Shown here piece by piece: positions 41,019 to 52,018 of a stretch of 64,000 nt of DNA (position 1 is its first letter; every line of letters starts with the position of its first letter). A model generated the notes under the pieces. The model made no database searches. It saw nothing but the letters and a program-made list of their open reading frames with translations, and was not told where the DNA came from. Made by a program: the position numbers and the translations under genes. Location of the stretch: contig LR877166.1 in NCBI GenBank assembly GCA_903995115.1, forward strand, positions 248,001 through 312,000. Direction: 5' to 3'. Source of the stretch: Angomonas deanei (Eukaryota > Euglenozoa > Kinetoplastea > Trypanosomatida > Trypanosomatidae).

Positions 41019-43292
41019 ATGGAGCACTTCACCTCCATCCATATGCACCCCGCCCCATCACGGCCCCAGTCAAACTTTCAGTGGCAGCCGGCCTGGCCCA
41101 ACCACTCCCCGCAGCAGAGCCAGCAGCCGGACTGGCCCAACCACTCCCCGCAGCAGAGCCAGCAGCCGGCCTGGCCAAACCACTCCCCGCAGCAGAGCCA
41201 GCAGCAGCAAGAAGAGATTCACCTCAGAGTGGAGGCCCTCCGCTTCGTCAGTAGCATACTGGGCTGTTTCCCGCAGCACATACAGGAAACCCTCCAAAAA
41301 CTCTTCCAGTACGCCGGGCAGAGGTGGGGCGATGACCTCTGCCAGCAGGCCAAGTATATTTGGCGAGAGTTGCACTTCGTCGGCTCTTTCCGCGCGGCCG
41401 CCGAGGAGACGCGGCAGCGGCTCGCCTATGATGCGGTGGTGACGGAGTTTGAGTACCGCGCCCAGGAGCAGCAGCAGCAAGAAGAGGCCCGCCTCAGGGT
41501 GGAGGCCCTGCTCCACGTCCATAGCCAATTGGACACACTCCCGCGGGCCGTCGTGGAAGTCATGAACTCCCTCTTCCAGTACGCCAGGCAGAGGTGGGAT
41601 GATGACCTCGGCCAGCAGGCCGAGTGGATCTGGGACCAGTTGGGCCTCCAGGGCTCTTTCCTCGCGACCGGCCTGCAGACGTTTCAGGAGTTCGCCGTAG
41701 GGACTGCGATGTTGGGGTGTCGGTACATCGCCCAGCAGCAGCATCTCATGAGCCAACAAGAACAGAAGAGGGCCACCCTCCTGGAGGGAGAGGCACAGTC
41801 GCGCACCGAACTGGTGCAGGCGTTCCTCCGCCCCGGGCAGGAGATTCGGCAGGCACAGAAGAAGTGGGAAGAGCAGCAGAGGGAGACGTGGCTCATGCGG
41901 GAGGCCTTAACGTACGTCGCGAGCATATTGGACAGCTTTCCGGAGTACACCCAGCAAGTCCTCCAACGCTTAGCCGACGAGGCTGACGAGAAGAGATCCT
42001 GGGAACTGGACCGAAAGATCCAGTGGGTATGGCGCCAGCTGTACTTCCAGGGCTCCTTCATGGCTCCCGATGTGGAGACGCGGAGGCAGCTCGCCAGGGA
42101 TGCTATGGCGGAGGGCACGCGGCGCCACGCCTATCTGGAGAAGCTGATCAGTGACACGGACGTGCGGGAGGAAGAGGCGCGGTGTCGCGCCGAACTGCAC
42201 CGGGAGTTTCTCCGCCGCGAGAAGGAGCTGCGGAGAGCACAGGAAGAGAAGCAGGAGCAGGACCGCCAGTCCCTCGAAAGGCGGCAGGCCGAAGCGGGGG
42301 AACCCACCCGTAAAGCCTCCCACCTCGTACCGGACAACGTCGCGCCTCGCACTGACGCCCAACGACGCCAGTTAGAACTCCTTGCGGAGCAACAAAGGTT
42401 CCTCTGCGAGTTCGCGCGTATCCAGACTCTAGAAAACCAGACCCGGGGCGACATAGAGGGCGAGCACGACGCCCAGATGCGCGAGATGCGACTCTTTGTC
42501 GAGCAACAAAAGTTCCTCGACCAGCTTGCCAGCCTCCGCGACCTAGAAAACCAGACCCGGGGCGACATGGAGGGACAAGAGTGTAGCGAGCGACGCGAAC
42601 TGCGCGGCCGCGCCAGCTGGGAGAGGCCAGCACACATCACGCTCGCGAGTATCCAGCGCGCGGAGGCGGGATGCCGGTACGAACCAGAGGATTATCAGCG
42701 GCGATGGTTCGAAAACACGACTCGTAGGTGGGATAAGGCTCGTCGCTGGCATATGGCGCGCGAAGACGCGCAAAAGGATTTCCTGGGTAGTCTTGCTCGT
42801 CTCCAAGAAGAGGAGGAGCAGGAGCGCCTCGCGATAGAGTGGGAACGGCAGGACTCGGTGGAGGCGTTGCTGGTGGAGCAAATTCGCCTAGAAGAGGAGC
42901 ACCGCTGGTGGCTGGACGCACACCAAGAAGTATACCATAACCCTTTAGAAACTATCCTCTTGGTGGGCGTCCTTCTCGCCGCAATAAACCTGTCGTGTAT
43001 GCTCGTTGGGCTTAGAGAGACTTGCGTCGCCATATTGCTTGCCACCCTGTATCTCGTCATTCTCACTATAAAATCTTATTACGACGGCACACGGCGGCCT
43101 CCCACTGGGACACTGAACGAGCGTCACGCTGTAGGCGTAGGGTCTGAAGGCCCGCAAAACAGACCCCCAGTTTTTTTCCCACGCCCCCATACGCTACCCA
43201 ATTACGTCACGCGCCCAACAATAAACACGACAATAGCAGCAAGAAGAAGAAGAAAACAAAAAAAAATGAAAACACGAAAAAGCCTATATTAA
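41019..43292 (+). CDS. array gene C: two-membrane-segment repeat protein, three 13-mer repeats
   Basis: 757 residues: gene B plus two 13-residue repeats. The units are QPAWPNHSPQQSQ, QPDWPNHSPQQSQ and QPAWPNHSPQQSQ; the Ala/Asp alternation at the third position is a single C-to-A change. The body is like B (EIRQAQ and LRETC variants), which groups A, B and C together against D, E and F (ELRQAQ, LIETC). The length difference from B is exactly 26 residues, so the rest of the body is collinear. Confidence 0.82.
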   Translation: MEHFTSIHMHPAPSRPQSNFQWQPAWPNHSPQQSQQPDWPNHSPQQSQQPAWPNHSPQQSQQQQEEIHLRVEALRFVSSILGCFPQHIQETLQKLFQYAGQRWGDDLCQQAKYIWRELHFVGSFRAAAEETRQRLAYDAVVTEFEYRAQEQQQQEEARLRVEALLHVHSQLDTLPRAVVEVMNSLFQYARQRWDDDLGQQAEWIWDQLGLQGSFLATGLQTFQEFAVGTAMLGCRYIAQQQHLMSQQEQKRATLLEGEAQSRTELVQAFLRPGQEIRQAQKKWEEQQRETWLMREALTYVASILDSFPEYTQQVLQRLADEADEKRSWELDRKIQWVWRQLYFQGSFMAPDVETRRQLARDAMAEGTRRHAYLEKLISDTDVREEEARCRAELHREFLRREKELRRAQEEKQEQDRQSLERRQAEAGEPTRKASHLVPDNVAPRTDAQRRQLELLAEQQRFLCEFARIQTLENQTRGDIEGEHDAQMREMRLFVEQQKFLDQLASLRDLENQTRGDMEGQECSERRELRGRASWERPAHITLASIQRAEAGCRYEPEDYQRRWFENTTRRWDKARRWHMAREDAQKDFLGSLARLQEEEEQERLAIEWERQDSVEALLVEQIRLEEEHRWWLDAHQEVYHNPLETILLVGVLLAAINLSCMLVGLRETCVAILLATLYLVILTIKSYYDGTRRPPTGTLNERHAVGVGSEGPQNRPPVFFPRPHTLPNYVTRPTINTTIAARRRRKQKKMKTRKSLY
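41085..41201 (+). repeat. 39-bp coding repeat, 3 units
   Basis: Three tandem units of the 13-residue repeat in gene C. Confidence 0.95.
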
Positions 43293-44499
43293 AAAAAAAA
43301 AAAAAAAAACTTGTTCCTGTTCTTCTTGTTGGGGGAAAGGAGGACTGCACGGCGAGCACCCCACCAGGATTGGGGAGGGCGAGGGGCATCCCGGCAGCAC
43401 GGGGCGTCGCTAGACCTGCCGCGAGAATAGAAATAGATCATTTTCCTTTTTTAATTACGCTAGATTCTTTTTTTAAAACTGTACCCCCTTTTTTGCGCCC
43501 CTATGCGCCCCTAATATAAAAAAAAAAACAAATAAAACAAAAATATATATAACTTAATTAAACAAAACAAAAATAAAAAGTAATAAAACAAAATAAACAA
43601 AAATGAAAAATTAAACCCGAGAGTGACCTTTTTTTTTTAATGAAATACTAGATCTTTTTTTTGTTTGCTTTTTAGAAAGGGAAAAAAAAAAATCAATTCG
43701 TGTCCTCATTTTTTTTTTATTATTATTGTCCTGATTTCTTCTTTTATAGTGGAATAAAAACAAACAATTCGCCGTCCACTACTTTTTTTTTTTTTTTTTC
43801 GTGTTTTCCATTTTTTTGTTTTTTTAAAATATATATATAACAGAAAAAAAGTTTAAAAAAAGGAAAAAAAGTAATTTAAATACAATCAATGCAAAAAAAA
43901 AAGGAAACCGTAAAAAATGTAAAATTTAAAAGCAGATCCGCCGGACTGCCAACATCGTATGACGAAGAGACGATAAGTTTGTTTGTTATTCTCTTTTGTT
44001 TGTTTTGTTTTCTTGTTTTCCCACACGTGGTGGGTCCCCGCCCAACTCAAAACAGTTTAACGGGCTCTTTTTTGTTTCTTCTTTTTGCAGTACAGTTGTT
44101 GTTGTCGTTGTTGTTTTGGCGTGTTGACTGTTGTTGTTGTTGGTAGTGTTGTTGTTGTTGTTGGTGTTGTTGTTGTTGGTTGTTATTATTTTACTTTTAC
44201 TTTATTTTTTTGCAGTAATAAAAACATTGTCGATTTTCTAATAGGTTTTTTCTTTTATATCAAAAGCTTTGCATTTTATTTTACACCGGTATATCCTTTT
44301 TTAAAAATGCCTCCTCTCTACAAAGGTAAGAGATGAATGGGGCCTGCATGATTGATGGTAAAGACATACTTTTGTATTATGACTTGTTTCTTATGTCCGC
44401 TTGTGGATTTGGGCACCCGCTTTTTCTTCGACACACCGCCATCTCCCCACTCTTTCCACAGTATTAAGATTTTAGATTTTAGATTCGCTATTTGTTTTT
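43293..44499. other. intergenic module C-D
   Basis: 1.21 kb, same order as A-B, but with interrupted A-runs (ACAAATAAAACAAAAATATA near 43528) like those of the D, E and F spacers. It is a mosaic of left-hand and right-hand forms. Confidence 0.7.
43331..43416 (+). other. GC-rich hairpin element after array gene C, soluble-subfamily form
   Basis: This copy carries CCCCA-CCAGGAT-TGGGG, the hairpin form found after genes G and H, while its flanks match the membrane subfamily. Both stem arms changed together. Confidence 0.75.
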
Positions 44500-47244
44500 A
44501 TGGAGCACTTCACCTCCATCCATATGCACCCCGCCCCATCACGGCCCCAGTCAAACTTTCAGTGGCAGCCGGCCTGGCCCAACCACTCCCCGCAGCAGAG
44601 CCAGCAGCCGGACTGGCCCAACCACTCCCCGCAGCAGAGCCAGCAGCCGGCCTGGCCAAACCACTCCCCGCAGCAGAGCCAGCAGCCGGCCTGGCCCAAC
44701 CACTCCCCGCAGCAGAGCCAGCAGCCGGCCTGGCCCAACCACTCCCCTCAGCAGAGCCAGAAGCCGGCCTGGCCCAACCACTCCCCGCAGCAGAGCCAGC
44801 AGCCGGACTGGCCCAACCACTCCCCGCAGCAGAGCCAGCAGCCGGACTGGCCCAACCACTCCCCGCAGCAGAGCCAGCAGCCGGCCTGGCCCAACCACTC
44901 CCCGCAGCAGAGCCAGCAGCCGGCCTGGCCCAACCACTCCCCGCAGCAGAGCCAGCAGCCGGCCTGGCCCAACCACTCCCCGCAGCAGAGCCAGCAGCCG
45001 GCCTGGCCCAACCACTCCCCGCAGCAGAGCCAGCAGCCGGCCTGGCCCAACCACTCCCCTCAGCAGAGCCAGAAGCCGGCCTGGCCCAACCACTCCCCGC
45101 AGCAGAGCCAGCAGCCGGACTGGCCCAACCACTCCCCGCAGCAGAGCCAGCAGCCGGCCTGGCCCAACCACTCCCCGCAGCAGAGCCAGCAGCCGGACTG
45201 GCCCAACCACTCCCCGCAGCAGAGCCAGCAGCCGGCCTGGCCCAACCACTCCCCGCAGCAGAGCCAGCAGCAGCAAGAAGAGATTCACCTCAGAGTGGAG
45301 GCCCTCCGCTTCGTCAGTAGCATACTGGGCTGTTTCCCGCAGCACATACAGGAAACCCTCCAAAAACTCTTCCAGTACGCCGGGCAGAGGTGGGGCGATG
45401 ACCTCTGCCAGCAGGCCAAGTATATTTGGCGAGAGTTGCACTTCGTCGGCTCTTTCCGCGCGGCCGCCGAGGAGACGCGGCAGCGGCTCGCCTATGATGC
45501 GGTGGTGACGGAGTTTGAGTACCGCGCCCAGGAGCAGCAGCAGCAAGAAGAGGCCCGCCTCAGGGTGGAGGCCCTGCTCCACGTCCATAGCCAATTGGAC
45601 ACACTCCCGCGGGCCGTCGTGGAAGTCATGAACTCCCTCTTCCAGTACGCCAGGCAGAGGTGGGATGATGACCTCGGCCAGCAGGCCGAGTGGATCTGGG
45701 ACCAGTTGGGCCTCCAGGGCTCTTTCCTCGCGACCGGCCTGCAGACGTTTCAGGAGTTCGCCGTAGGGAGTGCGATGTTGGGGTGTCGGTACATCGCCCA
45801 GCAGCAGCATCTCATGAGCCAACAAGAACAGAAGAGGGCCACCCTCCTGGAGGGAGAGGCACAGTCGCGCACCGAACTGGTGCAGGCGTTCCTCCGCCCC
45901 GGGCAGGAGCTTCGGCAGGCACAGAAGAAGTGGGAAGAGCAGCAGAGGGAGACGTGGCTCATGCGGGAGGCCTTAACGTACGTCGCGAGCATATTGGACA
46001 GCTTTCCGAAGTACACCCAGCAAGTCCTCCAACGCTTAGCCGACGAGGCTGACGAGAAGAGATCCTGGGAACTGGACCGAAAGATCCAGTGGGTATGGCG
46101 CCAGCTGTACTTCCAGGGCTCCTTCATGGCTCCCGATGTGGAGACGCGGAGGCAGCTCGCCAGGGATGCTATGGCGGAGGGCACGCGGCGCCACGCCTAT
46201 CTGGAGAAGCTGATCAGTGACACGGACGTGCGGGAGGAAGAGGCGCGGTGTCGCGCCGAACTGCACCGGGAGTTTCTCCGCCGCGAGAAGGAGCTGCGGA
46301 GAGCACAGGAAGAGAAGCAGGAGCAGGACCGCCAGTCCCTCGAAAGGCGGCAGGCCGAAGCGGGGGAACCCACCCGTAAAGCCTCCCACCTCGTACCGGA
46401 CAACGTCGCGCCTCGCACTGACGCCCAACGACGCCAGTTAGAACTCCTTGCGGAGCAACAAAGGTTCCTCTGCGAGTTCGCGCGTATCCAGACCCTAGAA
46501 AACCAGACCCGGGGCGACATGGAGGGACAAGAGTGTAGCGAGCGACGCGAACTGCGCGGCCGCGCCAGCTGGGAGAGGCCAGCACACATCACGCTCGCGA
46601 GTATCCAGCGCGCGGAGGCGGGATGCCGGTACGAACCAGAGGATTATCAGCGGCGATGGTTCGAAAACACGACTCGTAGGTGGGATAAGGCTCGTCGCTG
46701 GCATATGGCGCGCGAAGACGCGCAAAAGGATTTCCTGGGTAGTCTTGCTCGTCTCCAAGAAGAGGAGGAGCAGGAGCGCCTCGCGATAGAGTTGGAACGG
46801 CAGGACTCGGTGGAGGCGTTGCTGGTGGAGCAAATTCGCCTAGAAGAGGAGCACCGCTGGTGGCTGGACGCACACCAAGAAGTATACCATAACCCTTTAG
46901 AAACTATCCTCTTGGTGGGCGTCCTTCTCGCCGCAATAAACCTGTCGTGTATGCTCGTTGGGCTTATAGAGACTTGCGTCGCCATATTGCTTGCCACCCT
47001 GTATCTAGTCATTCTCACTATAAAATCTTATTACGACGGCACACGGCGGCCTCCCACTGGGACACTGAACGAGCGTCACGCTGTAGGCGTAGGGTCTGAA
47101 GGCCCGCAAAACAGACCCCCAGTTTTTTTCCCACGCCCCCATACGCTACCCAATTACGTCACGCGCCCAACAATAAACACGACAATAGCAGCAAGAAGAA
47201 GAAGAAAACAAAAAAAAATGAAAACACGAAAAAGCCTATATTAA
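44500..47244 (+). CDS. array gene D: two-membrane-segment repeat protein, eighteen 13-mer repeats, internal 38-aa deletion
   Basis: 914 residues. Eighteen 13-residue units follow the standard leader; two begin KPAW and five QPDW, and the blocks show internal duplication, as the QPAW-KPAW-QPDW order occurs twice. In the coiled-coil region a 38-residue segment is absent. It lies between two copies of LENQTRGD that are both present in the other genes, so unequal recombination between them explains the loss, and the frame is kept. Other changes are FPKYTQQ for FPEYTQQ and IELERQ for IEWERQ. The membrane segments and basic tail are intact, so the gene still looks functional. Confidence 0.82.
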   Translation: MEHFTSIHMHPAPSRPQSNFQWQPAWPNHSPQQSQQPDWPNHSPQQSQQPAWPNHSPQQSQQPAWPNHSPQQSQQPAWPNHSPQQSQKPAWPNHSPQQSQQPDWPNHSPQQSQQPDWPNHSPQQSQQPAWPNHSPQQSQQPAWPNHSPQQSQQPAWPNHSPQQSQQPAWPNHSPQQSQQPAWPNHSPQQSQKPAWPNHSPQQSQQPDWPNHSPQQSQQPAWPNHSPQQSQQPDWPNHSPQQSQQPAWPNHSPQQSQQQQEEIHLRVEALRFVSSILGCFPQHIQETLQKLFQYAGQRWGDDLCQQAKYIWRELHFVGSFRAAAEETRQRLAYDAVVTEFEYRAQEQQQQEEARLRVEALLHVHSQLDTLPRAVVEVMNSLFQYARQRWDDDLGQQAEWIWDQLGLQGSFLATGLQTFQEFAVGSAMLGCRYIAQQQHLMSQQEQKRATLLEGEAQSRTELVQAFLRPGQELRQAQKKWEEQQRETWLMREALTYVASILDSFPKYTQQVLQRLADEADEKRSWELDRKIQWVWRQLYFQGSFMAPDVETRRQLARDAMAEGTRRHAYLEKLISDTDVREEEARCRAELHREFLRREKELRRAQEEKQEQDRQSLERRQAEAGEPTRKASHLVPDNVAPRTDAQRRQLELLAEQQRFLCEFARIQTLENQTRGDMEGQECSERRELRGRASWERPAHITLASIQRAEAGCRYEPEDYQRRWFENTTRRWDKARRWHMAREDAQKDFLGSLARLQEEEEQERLAIELERQDSVEALLVEQIRLEEEHRWWLDAHQEVYHNPLETILLVGVLLAAINLSCMLVGLIETCVAILLATLYLVILTIKSYYDGTRRPPTGTLNERHAVGVGSEGPQNRPPVFFPRPHTLPNYVTRPTINTTIAARRRRKQKKMKTRKSLY
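44566..45267 (+). repeat. 39-bp coding repeat, 18 units
   Basis: Eighteen near-identical units. Variants are limited to Ala/Asp and Gln/Lys changes and a silent CCG/CCT change that travels with the Lys variant. Confidence 0.97.
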
Positions 47245-48375
47245 AAAAAAAAAAAAACTTGTTCCTGTTCTTCTTGTTTGGGGAAAGGAGGACTGCACGG
47301 CGAGCACCCCAAGACTGGGAAGGGCGAGGGGCATCCCGGCAGCACGGGGCGTCGCTAGACCCGCCGCGAGAATAGAAATAGATCATTTTCCTTTTTTAAT
47401 TACGCTAGATTCTTTTTTTAAAACTGTACCCCCTTTTTTGCGCCCCTATGCGCCCCTAATATAAAAAAAAAAACAAATAAAACAAAAATATATATAACTT
47501 AATTAAACAAAACAAAAATAAAAAGTAATAAAACAAAATAAACAAAAATGAAAAATTAAACCCGAGAGTGCCCTTTTTTTTTAATGAAATACTAGATCTT
47601 TTTTGTGTTTGCTTTTTAGAAAGGGAAAAAAATAATTCGTATTCCCACTTTTTTGTGTTTGCTTTTTAGAAAGGGGAAAAAAAAAAATCAATTCGTGTCC
47701 TCATTTTTTTTTTTTTTAAATATATATATAACAGAAAAAAAGTTTAAAAATATGAAAAAAATAAATTTAAATACAATCAATGCAAAAAAAAAAAAGGAAA
47801 CCGTAAAAAATGTAAAATTTAAAAGCAGATCCGCCGGCCTGCCAACATCGTATGACGAAGAGACGATAAGTTTGTTTGTTATTCTCTTTTGTTTGTTTTG
47901 TTTTCTTGTTTTCCCACACGTGGTGGGTCCCCGCCCAACTCAAAACAGTTTAACGGGCTCTTTTTTGTTTCTTCTTTTTGCAGTACAGTTGTTGTTGTCG
48001 TTGTTGTTTTGGCGTGTTGACTGTTGTTGTTGTTAGTAGTGTTGTTGTTGTTCGTTGTTATTATTTTACTTTTACTTTATTTTTTTGCAGTAATAAAAAA
48101 CATCGTCGATTTTCTAATAGGTTTTTTCTTTTATATCAAAAGCTTTGCATTTCATTTTACACCGGTATATCCTTTTTTAAAAATGCCTCCTCTCTACAAA
48201 GGTAAGAGATGAATGGGGCCTGCATGATTGATGGTAAAGACACACTTTTGTATTATGACTTGTTTCTTATGTCCGCTTGTGGATTTGGTCATCCGCTTTT
48301 TCTTCGAAACACCGCCACCTCCCCACTCTTTCCACAGTATTAAGATTTTAGATTTTAGATTCGCTATTTGTTTTT
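47245..48375. other. intergenic module D-E
   Basis: 1.13 kb. The TTTTTGTGTTTGCTTTTTAG repeat is present twice (47601-47690), and the TTCCTGATTTCTTCTTTTAT block of about 120 bp found in the A-D spacers is missing. The GTT-rich stretch is also shorter. Confidence 0.7.
47280..47361 (+). other. GC-rich hairpin element after array gene D
   Basis: AGAC-loop hairpin form with GCACGGGGCGTCGCTAGACC. Confidence 0.7.
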
Positions 48376-50883
48376 ATGGAGCACTTCACCTCCATCCATA
48401 TGCACCCCGCCCCATCACGGCCCCAGTCAAACTTTCAGTGGCAGCCGGCCTGGCCCAACCACTCCCCGCAGCAGAGCCAGCAGCCGGACTGGCCCAACCA
48501 CTCCCCGCAGCAGAGCCAGCAGCCGGCCTGGCCCAACCACTCCCCGCAGCAGAGCCAGCAGCCGGCCTGGCCCAACCACTCCCCGCAGCAGAGCCAGCAG
48601 CCGGCCTGGCCCAACCACTCCCCGCAGCAGAGCCAGCAGCCGGCCTGGCCCAACCACTCCCCGCAGCAGAGCCAGCAGCCGGCCTGGCCCAACCACTCCC
48701 CGCAGCAGAGCCAGCAGCCGGACTGGCCCAACCACTCCCCGCAGCAGAGCCAGCAGCCGGCCTGGCCCAACCACTCCCCGCAGCAGAGCCAGCAGCAGCA
48801 AGAAGAGATTCACCTCAGAGTGGAGGCCCTCCGCTTCGTCAGTAGCATACTGGGCTGTTTCCCGCAGCACATACAGGAAACCCTCCAAAAACTCTTCCAG
48901 TACGCCGGGCAGAGGTGGGGCGATGACCTCTGCCAGCAGGCCAAGTATATTTGGCGAGAGTTGCACTTCGTCGGCTCTTTCCGCGCGGCCGCCGAGGAGA
49001 CGCGGCAGCGGCTCGCCTATGATGCGGTGGTGACGGAGTTTGAGTACCGCGCCCAGGAGCAGCAGCAGCAAGAAGAGGCCCGCCTCAGGGTGGAGGCCCT
49101 GCTCCACGTCCATAGCCAATTGGACACACTCCCGCGGGCCGTCGTGGAAGTCATGAACTCCCTCTTCCAGTACGCCAGGCAGAGGTGGGATGATGACCTC
49201 GGCCAGCAGGCCGAGTGGATCTGGGACCAGTTGGGCCTCCAGGGCTCTTTCCTCGCGACCGGCCTGCAGACGTTTCAGGAGTTCGCCGTAGGGAGTGCGA
49301 TGTTGGGGTGTCGGTACATCGCCCAGCAGCAGCATCTCATGAGCCAACAAGAACAGAAGAGGGCCACCCTCCTGGAGGGAGAGGCACAGTCGCGCACCGA
49401 ACTGGTGCAGGCGTTCCTCCGCCCCGGGCAGGAGCTTCGGCAGGCACAGAAGAAGTGGGAAGAGCAGCAGAGGGAGACGTGGCTCATGCGGGAGGCCTTA
49501 ACGTACGTCGCGAGCATATTGGACAGCTTTCCGGAGTACACCCAGCAAGTCCTCCAACGCTTAGCCGACGAGGCTGACGAGAAGAGATCCTGGGAACTGG
49601 ACCGAAAGATCCAGTGGGTATGGCGCCAGCTGTACTTCCAGGGCTCCTTCATGGCTCCCGATGTGGAGACGCGGAGGCAGCTCGCCAGGGATGCTATGGC
49701 GGAGGGCACGCGGCGCCACGCCTATCTGGAGAAGCTGATCAGTGACACGGACGTGCGGGAGGAAGAGGCGCGGTGTCGCGCCGAACTGCACCGGGAGTTT
49801 CTCCGCCGCGAGAAGGAGCTGCGGAGAGCACAGGAAGAGAAGCAGGAGCAGGACCGCCAGTCCCTCGAAAGGCGGCAGGCCGAAGCGGGGGAACCCACCC
49901 GTAAAGCCTCCCACCTCGTACCGGACAACGTCGCGCCTCGCACTGACGCCCAACGACGCCAGTTAGAACTCCTTGCGGAGCAACAAAGGTTCCTCTGCGA
50001 GTTCGCGCGTATCCAGACCCTAGAAAACCAGACCCGGGGCGACATAGAGGGCGAGCACGACGCCCAGATGCGCGAGATGCGACTCTTTGTCGAGCAACAA
50101 AAGTTCCTCGACCAGCTTGCCAGCCTCCGCGACCTAGAAAACCAGACCCGGGGCGATATGGAGGGACAAGAGTGTAGCGAGCGACGCGAACTGCGCGGCC
50201 GCGCCAGCTGGGAGAGGCCAGCACACATCACGCTCGCGAGTATCCAGCGCGCGGAGGCGGGATGCCGGTACGAACCAGAGGATTATCAGCGGCGATGGTT
50301 CGAAAACACGACTCGTAGGTGGGATAAGGCTCGTCGCTGGCATATGGCGCGCGAAGACGCGCAAAAGGATTTCCTGGGTAGTCTTGCTCGTCTCCAAGAA
50401 GAGGAGGAGCAGGAGCGCCTCGCGATAGAGTGGGAACGGCAGGACTCGGTGGAGGCGTTGCTGGTGGAGCAAATTCGCCTAGAAGAGGAGCACCGCTGGT
50501 GGCTGGACGCACACCAAGAAGTATACCATAACCCTTTAGAAACTATCCTCTTGGTGGGCGTCCTTCTCGCCGCAATAAACCTGTCGTGTATGCTCGTTGG
50601 GCTTATAGAGACTTGCGTCGCCATATTGCTTGCCACCCTGTATCTCGTCATTCTCACTATAAAATCTTATTACGACGGCACACGGCGGCCTCCCACTGGG
50701 ACACTGAACGAGCGTCACGCTGTAGGCGTAGGGTCTGAAGGCCCGCAAAACAGACCCCCAGTTTTTTTCCCACGCCCCCATACGCTACCCAATTACGTCA
50801 CGCGCCCAACAATAAACACGACAATAGCAGCAAGAAGAAGAAGAAAACAAAAAAAAATGAAAACACGAAAAAGCCTATATTAA
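48376..50883 (+). CDS. array gene E: two-membrane-segment repeat protein, nine 13-mer repeats
   Basis: 835 residues with nine 13-residue units; the second and eighth are QPDW. The body is full length: unlike gene D it keeps the 38-residue segment between the two LENQTRGD motifs. It shares the ELRQAQ and LIETC variants with D and F, and is almost the same as F over its whole length, which suggests a recent duplication of an entire unit including its spacer. Confidence 0.82.
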   Translation: MEHFTSIHMHPAPSRPQSNFQWQPAWPNHSPQQSQQPDWPNHSPQQSQQPAWPNHSPQQSQQPAWPNHSPQQSQQPAWPNHSPQQSQQPAWPNHSPQQSQQPAWPNHSPQQSQQPDWPNHSPQQSQQPAWPNHSPQQSQQQQEEIHLRVEALRFVSSILGCFPQHIQETLQKLFQYAGQRWGDDLCQQAKYIWRELHFVGSFRAAAEETRQRLAYDAVVTEFEYRAQEQQQQEEARLRVEALLHVHSQLDTLPRAVVEVMNSLFQYARQRWDDDLGQQAEWIWDQLGLQGSFLATGLQTFQEFAVGSAMLGCRYIAQQQHLMSQQEQKRATLLEGEAQSRTELVQAFLRPGQELRQAQKKWEEQQRETWLMREALTYVASILDSFPEYTQQVLQRLADEADEKRSWELDRKIQWVWRQLYFQGSFMAPDVETRRQLARDAMAEGTRRHAYLEKLISDTDVREEEARCRAELHREFLRREKELRRAQEEKQEQDRQSLERRQAEAGEPTRKASHLVPDNVAPRTDAQRRQLELLAEQQRFLCEFARIQTLENQTRGDIEGEHDAQMREMRLFVEQQKFLDQLASLRDLENQTRGDMEGQECSERRELRGRASWERPAHITLASIQRAEAGCRYEPEDYQRRWFENTTRRWDKARRWHMAREDAQKDFLGSLARLQEEEEQERLAIEWERQDSVEALLVEQIRLEEEHRWWLDAHQEVYHNPLETILLVGVLLAAINLSCMLVGLIETCVAILLATLYLVILTIKSYYDGTRRPPTGTLNERHAVGVGSEGPQNRPPVFFPRPHTLPNYVTRPTINTTIAARRRRKQKKMKTRKSLY
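48442..48792 (+). repeat. 39-bp coding repeat, 9 units
   Basis: Nine tandem units in gene E. Confidence 0.96.
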
Positions 50884-52018
50884 AAAAAAAAAAAAAACTT
50901 GTTCCTGTTCTTCTTGTTTGGGGAAAGGAGGACTGCACGGCGAGCACCCCAAGACTGGGAAGGGCGAGGGGCATCCCGGCAGCACGGGGCGTCGCTAGAC
51001 CCGCCGCGAGAATAGAAATAGATCATTTTCCTTTTTTAATTACGCTAGATTCTTTTTTTAAAACTGTACCCCCTTTTTTGCGCCCCTATGCGCCCCTAAT
51101 ATAAAAAAAAAAACAAATAAAACAAAAATATATATAACTTAATTAAACAAAACAAAAATAAAAAGTAATAAAACAAAATAAACAAAAATGAAAAATTAAA
51201 CCCGAGAGTGCCCTTTTTTTTTTAATGAAATACTAGATCTTTTTTGTGTTTGCTTTTTAGAAAGGGAAAAAAAACAATTCGTATTCCCACTTTTTTGTGT
51301 TTGCTTTTTAGAAAGGGGGAAAAAAAAAATCAATTCGTGTCCTCATTTTTTTTTTTTTTAAATATATATATAACAGAAAAAAAGTTTAAAAATATGAAAA
51401 AAATAAATTTAAATACAATCAATGCAAAAAAAAAAAAAGGAAACCGTAAAAAATGTAAAATTTAAAAGCAGATCCGCCGGCCTGCCAACATCGTATGACG
51501 AAGAGACGATAAGTTTGTTTGTTATTCTCTTTTGTTTGTTTTGTTTTCTTGTTTTCCCACACGTGGTGGGTCCCCGCCCAACTCAAAACAGTTTAACGGG
51601 CTCTTTTTTGTTTCTTCTTTTTGCAGTACAGTTGTTGTTGTCGTTGTTGTTTTGGCGTGTTGACTGTTGTTGTTGTTAGTAGTGTTGTTGTTGTTTGTTG
51701 TTATTATTTTACTTTTACTTTATTTTTTTGCAGTAATAAAAAACATCGTCGATTTTCTAATAGGTTTTTTCTTTTATATCAAAAGCTTTGCATTTCATTT
51801 TACACCGGTATATCCTTTTTAAAAAATGCCTCCTCTCTACAAAGGTAAGAGATGAATGGGGCCTGCATGATTGATGGTAAAGACACACTTTTGTATTATG
51901 ACTTGTTTCTTATGTCCGCTTGTGGATTTGGTCATCCGCTTTTTCTTCGACACACCGCCATCTCCCCACTCTTTCCACAGTATTAAGATTTTAGATTTTA
52001 GATTCGCTATTTGTTTTT
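50884..52018. other. intergenic module E-F
   Basis: 1.14 kb, close to module D-E: two TTTTTGTGTTTGC units, no TTCCTGATTTC block, short GTT stretch. The upstream ORF and CTTTCCACAG acceptor are kept. Confidence 0.7.
50920..51001 (+). other. GC-rich hairpin element after array gene E
   Basis: Same form as after gene D. Confidence 0.7.

Noticed and set aside
44352-45825. Long alternative-frame ORFs across the 13-mer repeats (GLAQPLPAAEPAA, RPGPTTPRSRASS and reverse-strand LLALLRGVVGPGR types)
   Set aside because: They arise because the 39-bp unit lacks stops in every frame. Outside the repeats they have no conserved start, domain or sensible composition, and they overlap the frame that carries the conserved leader and body.
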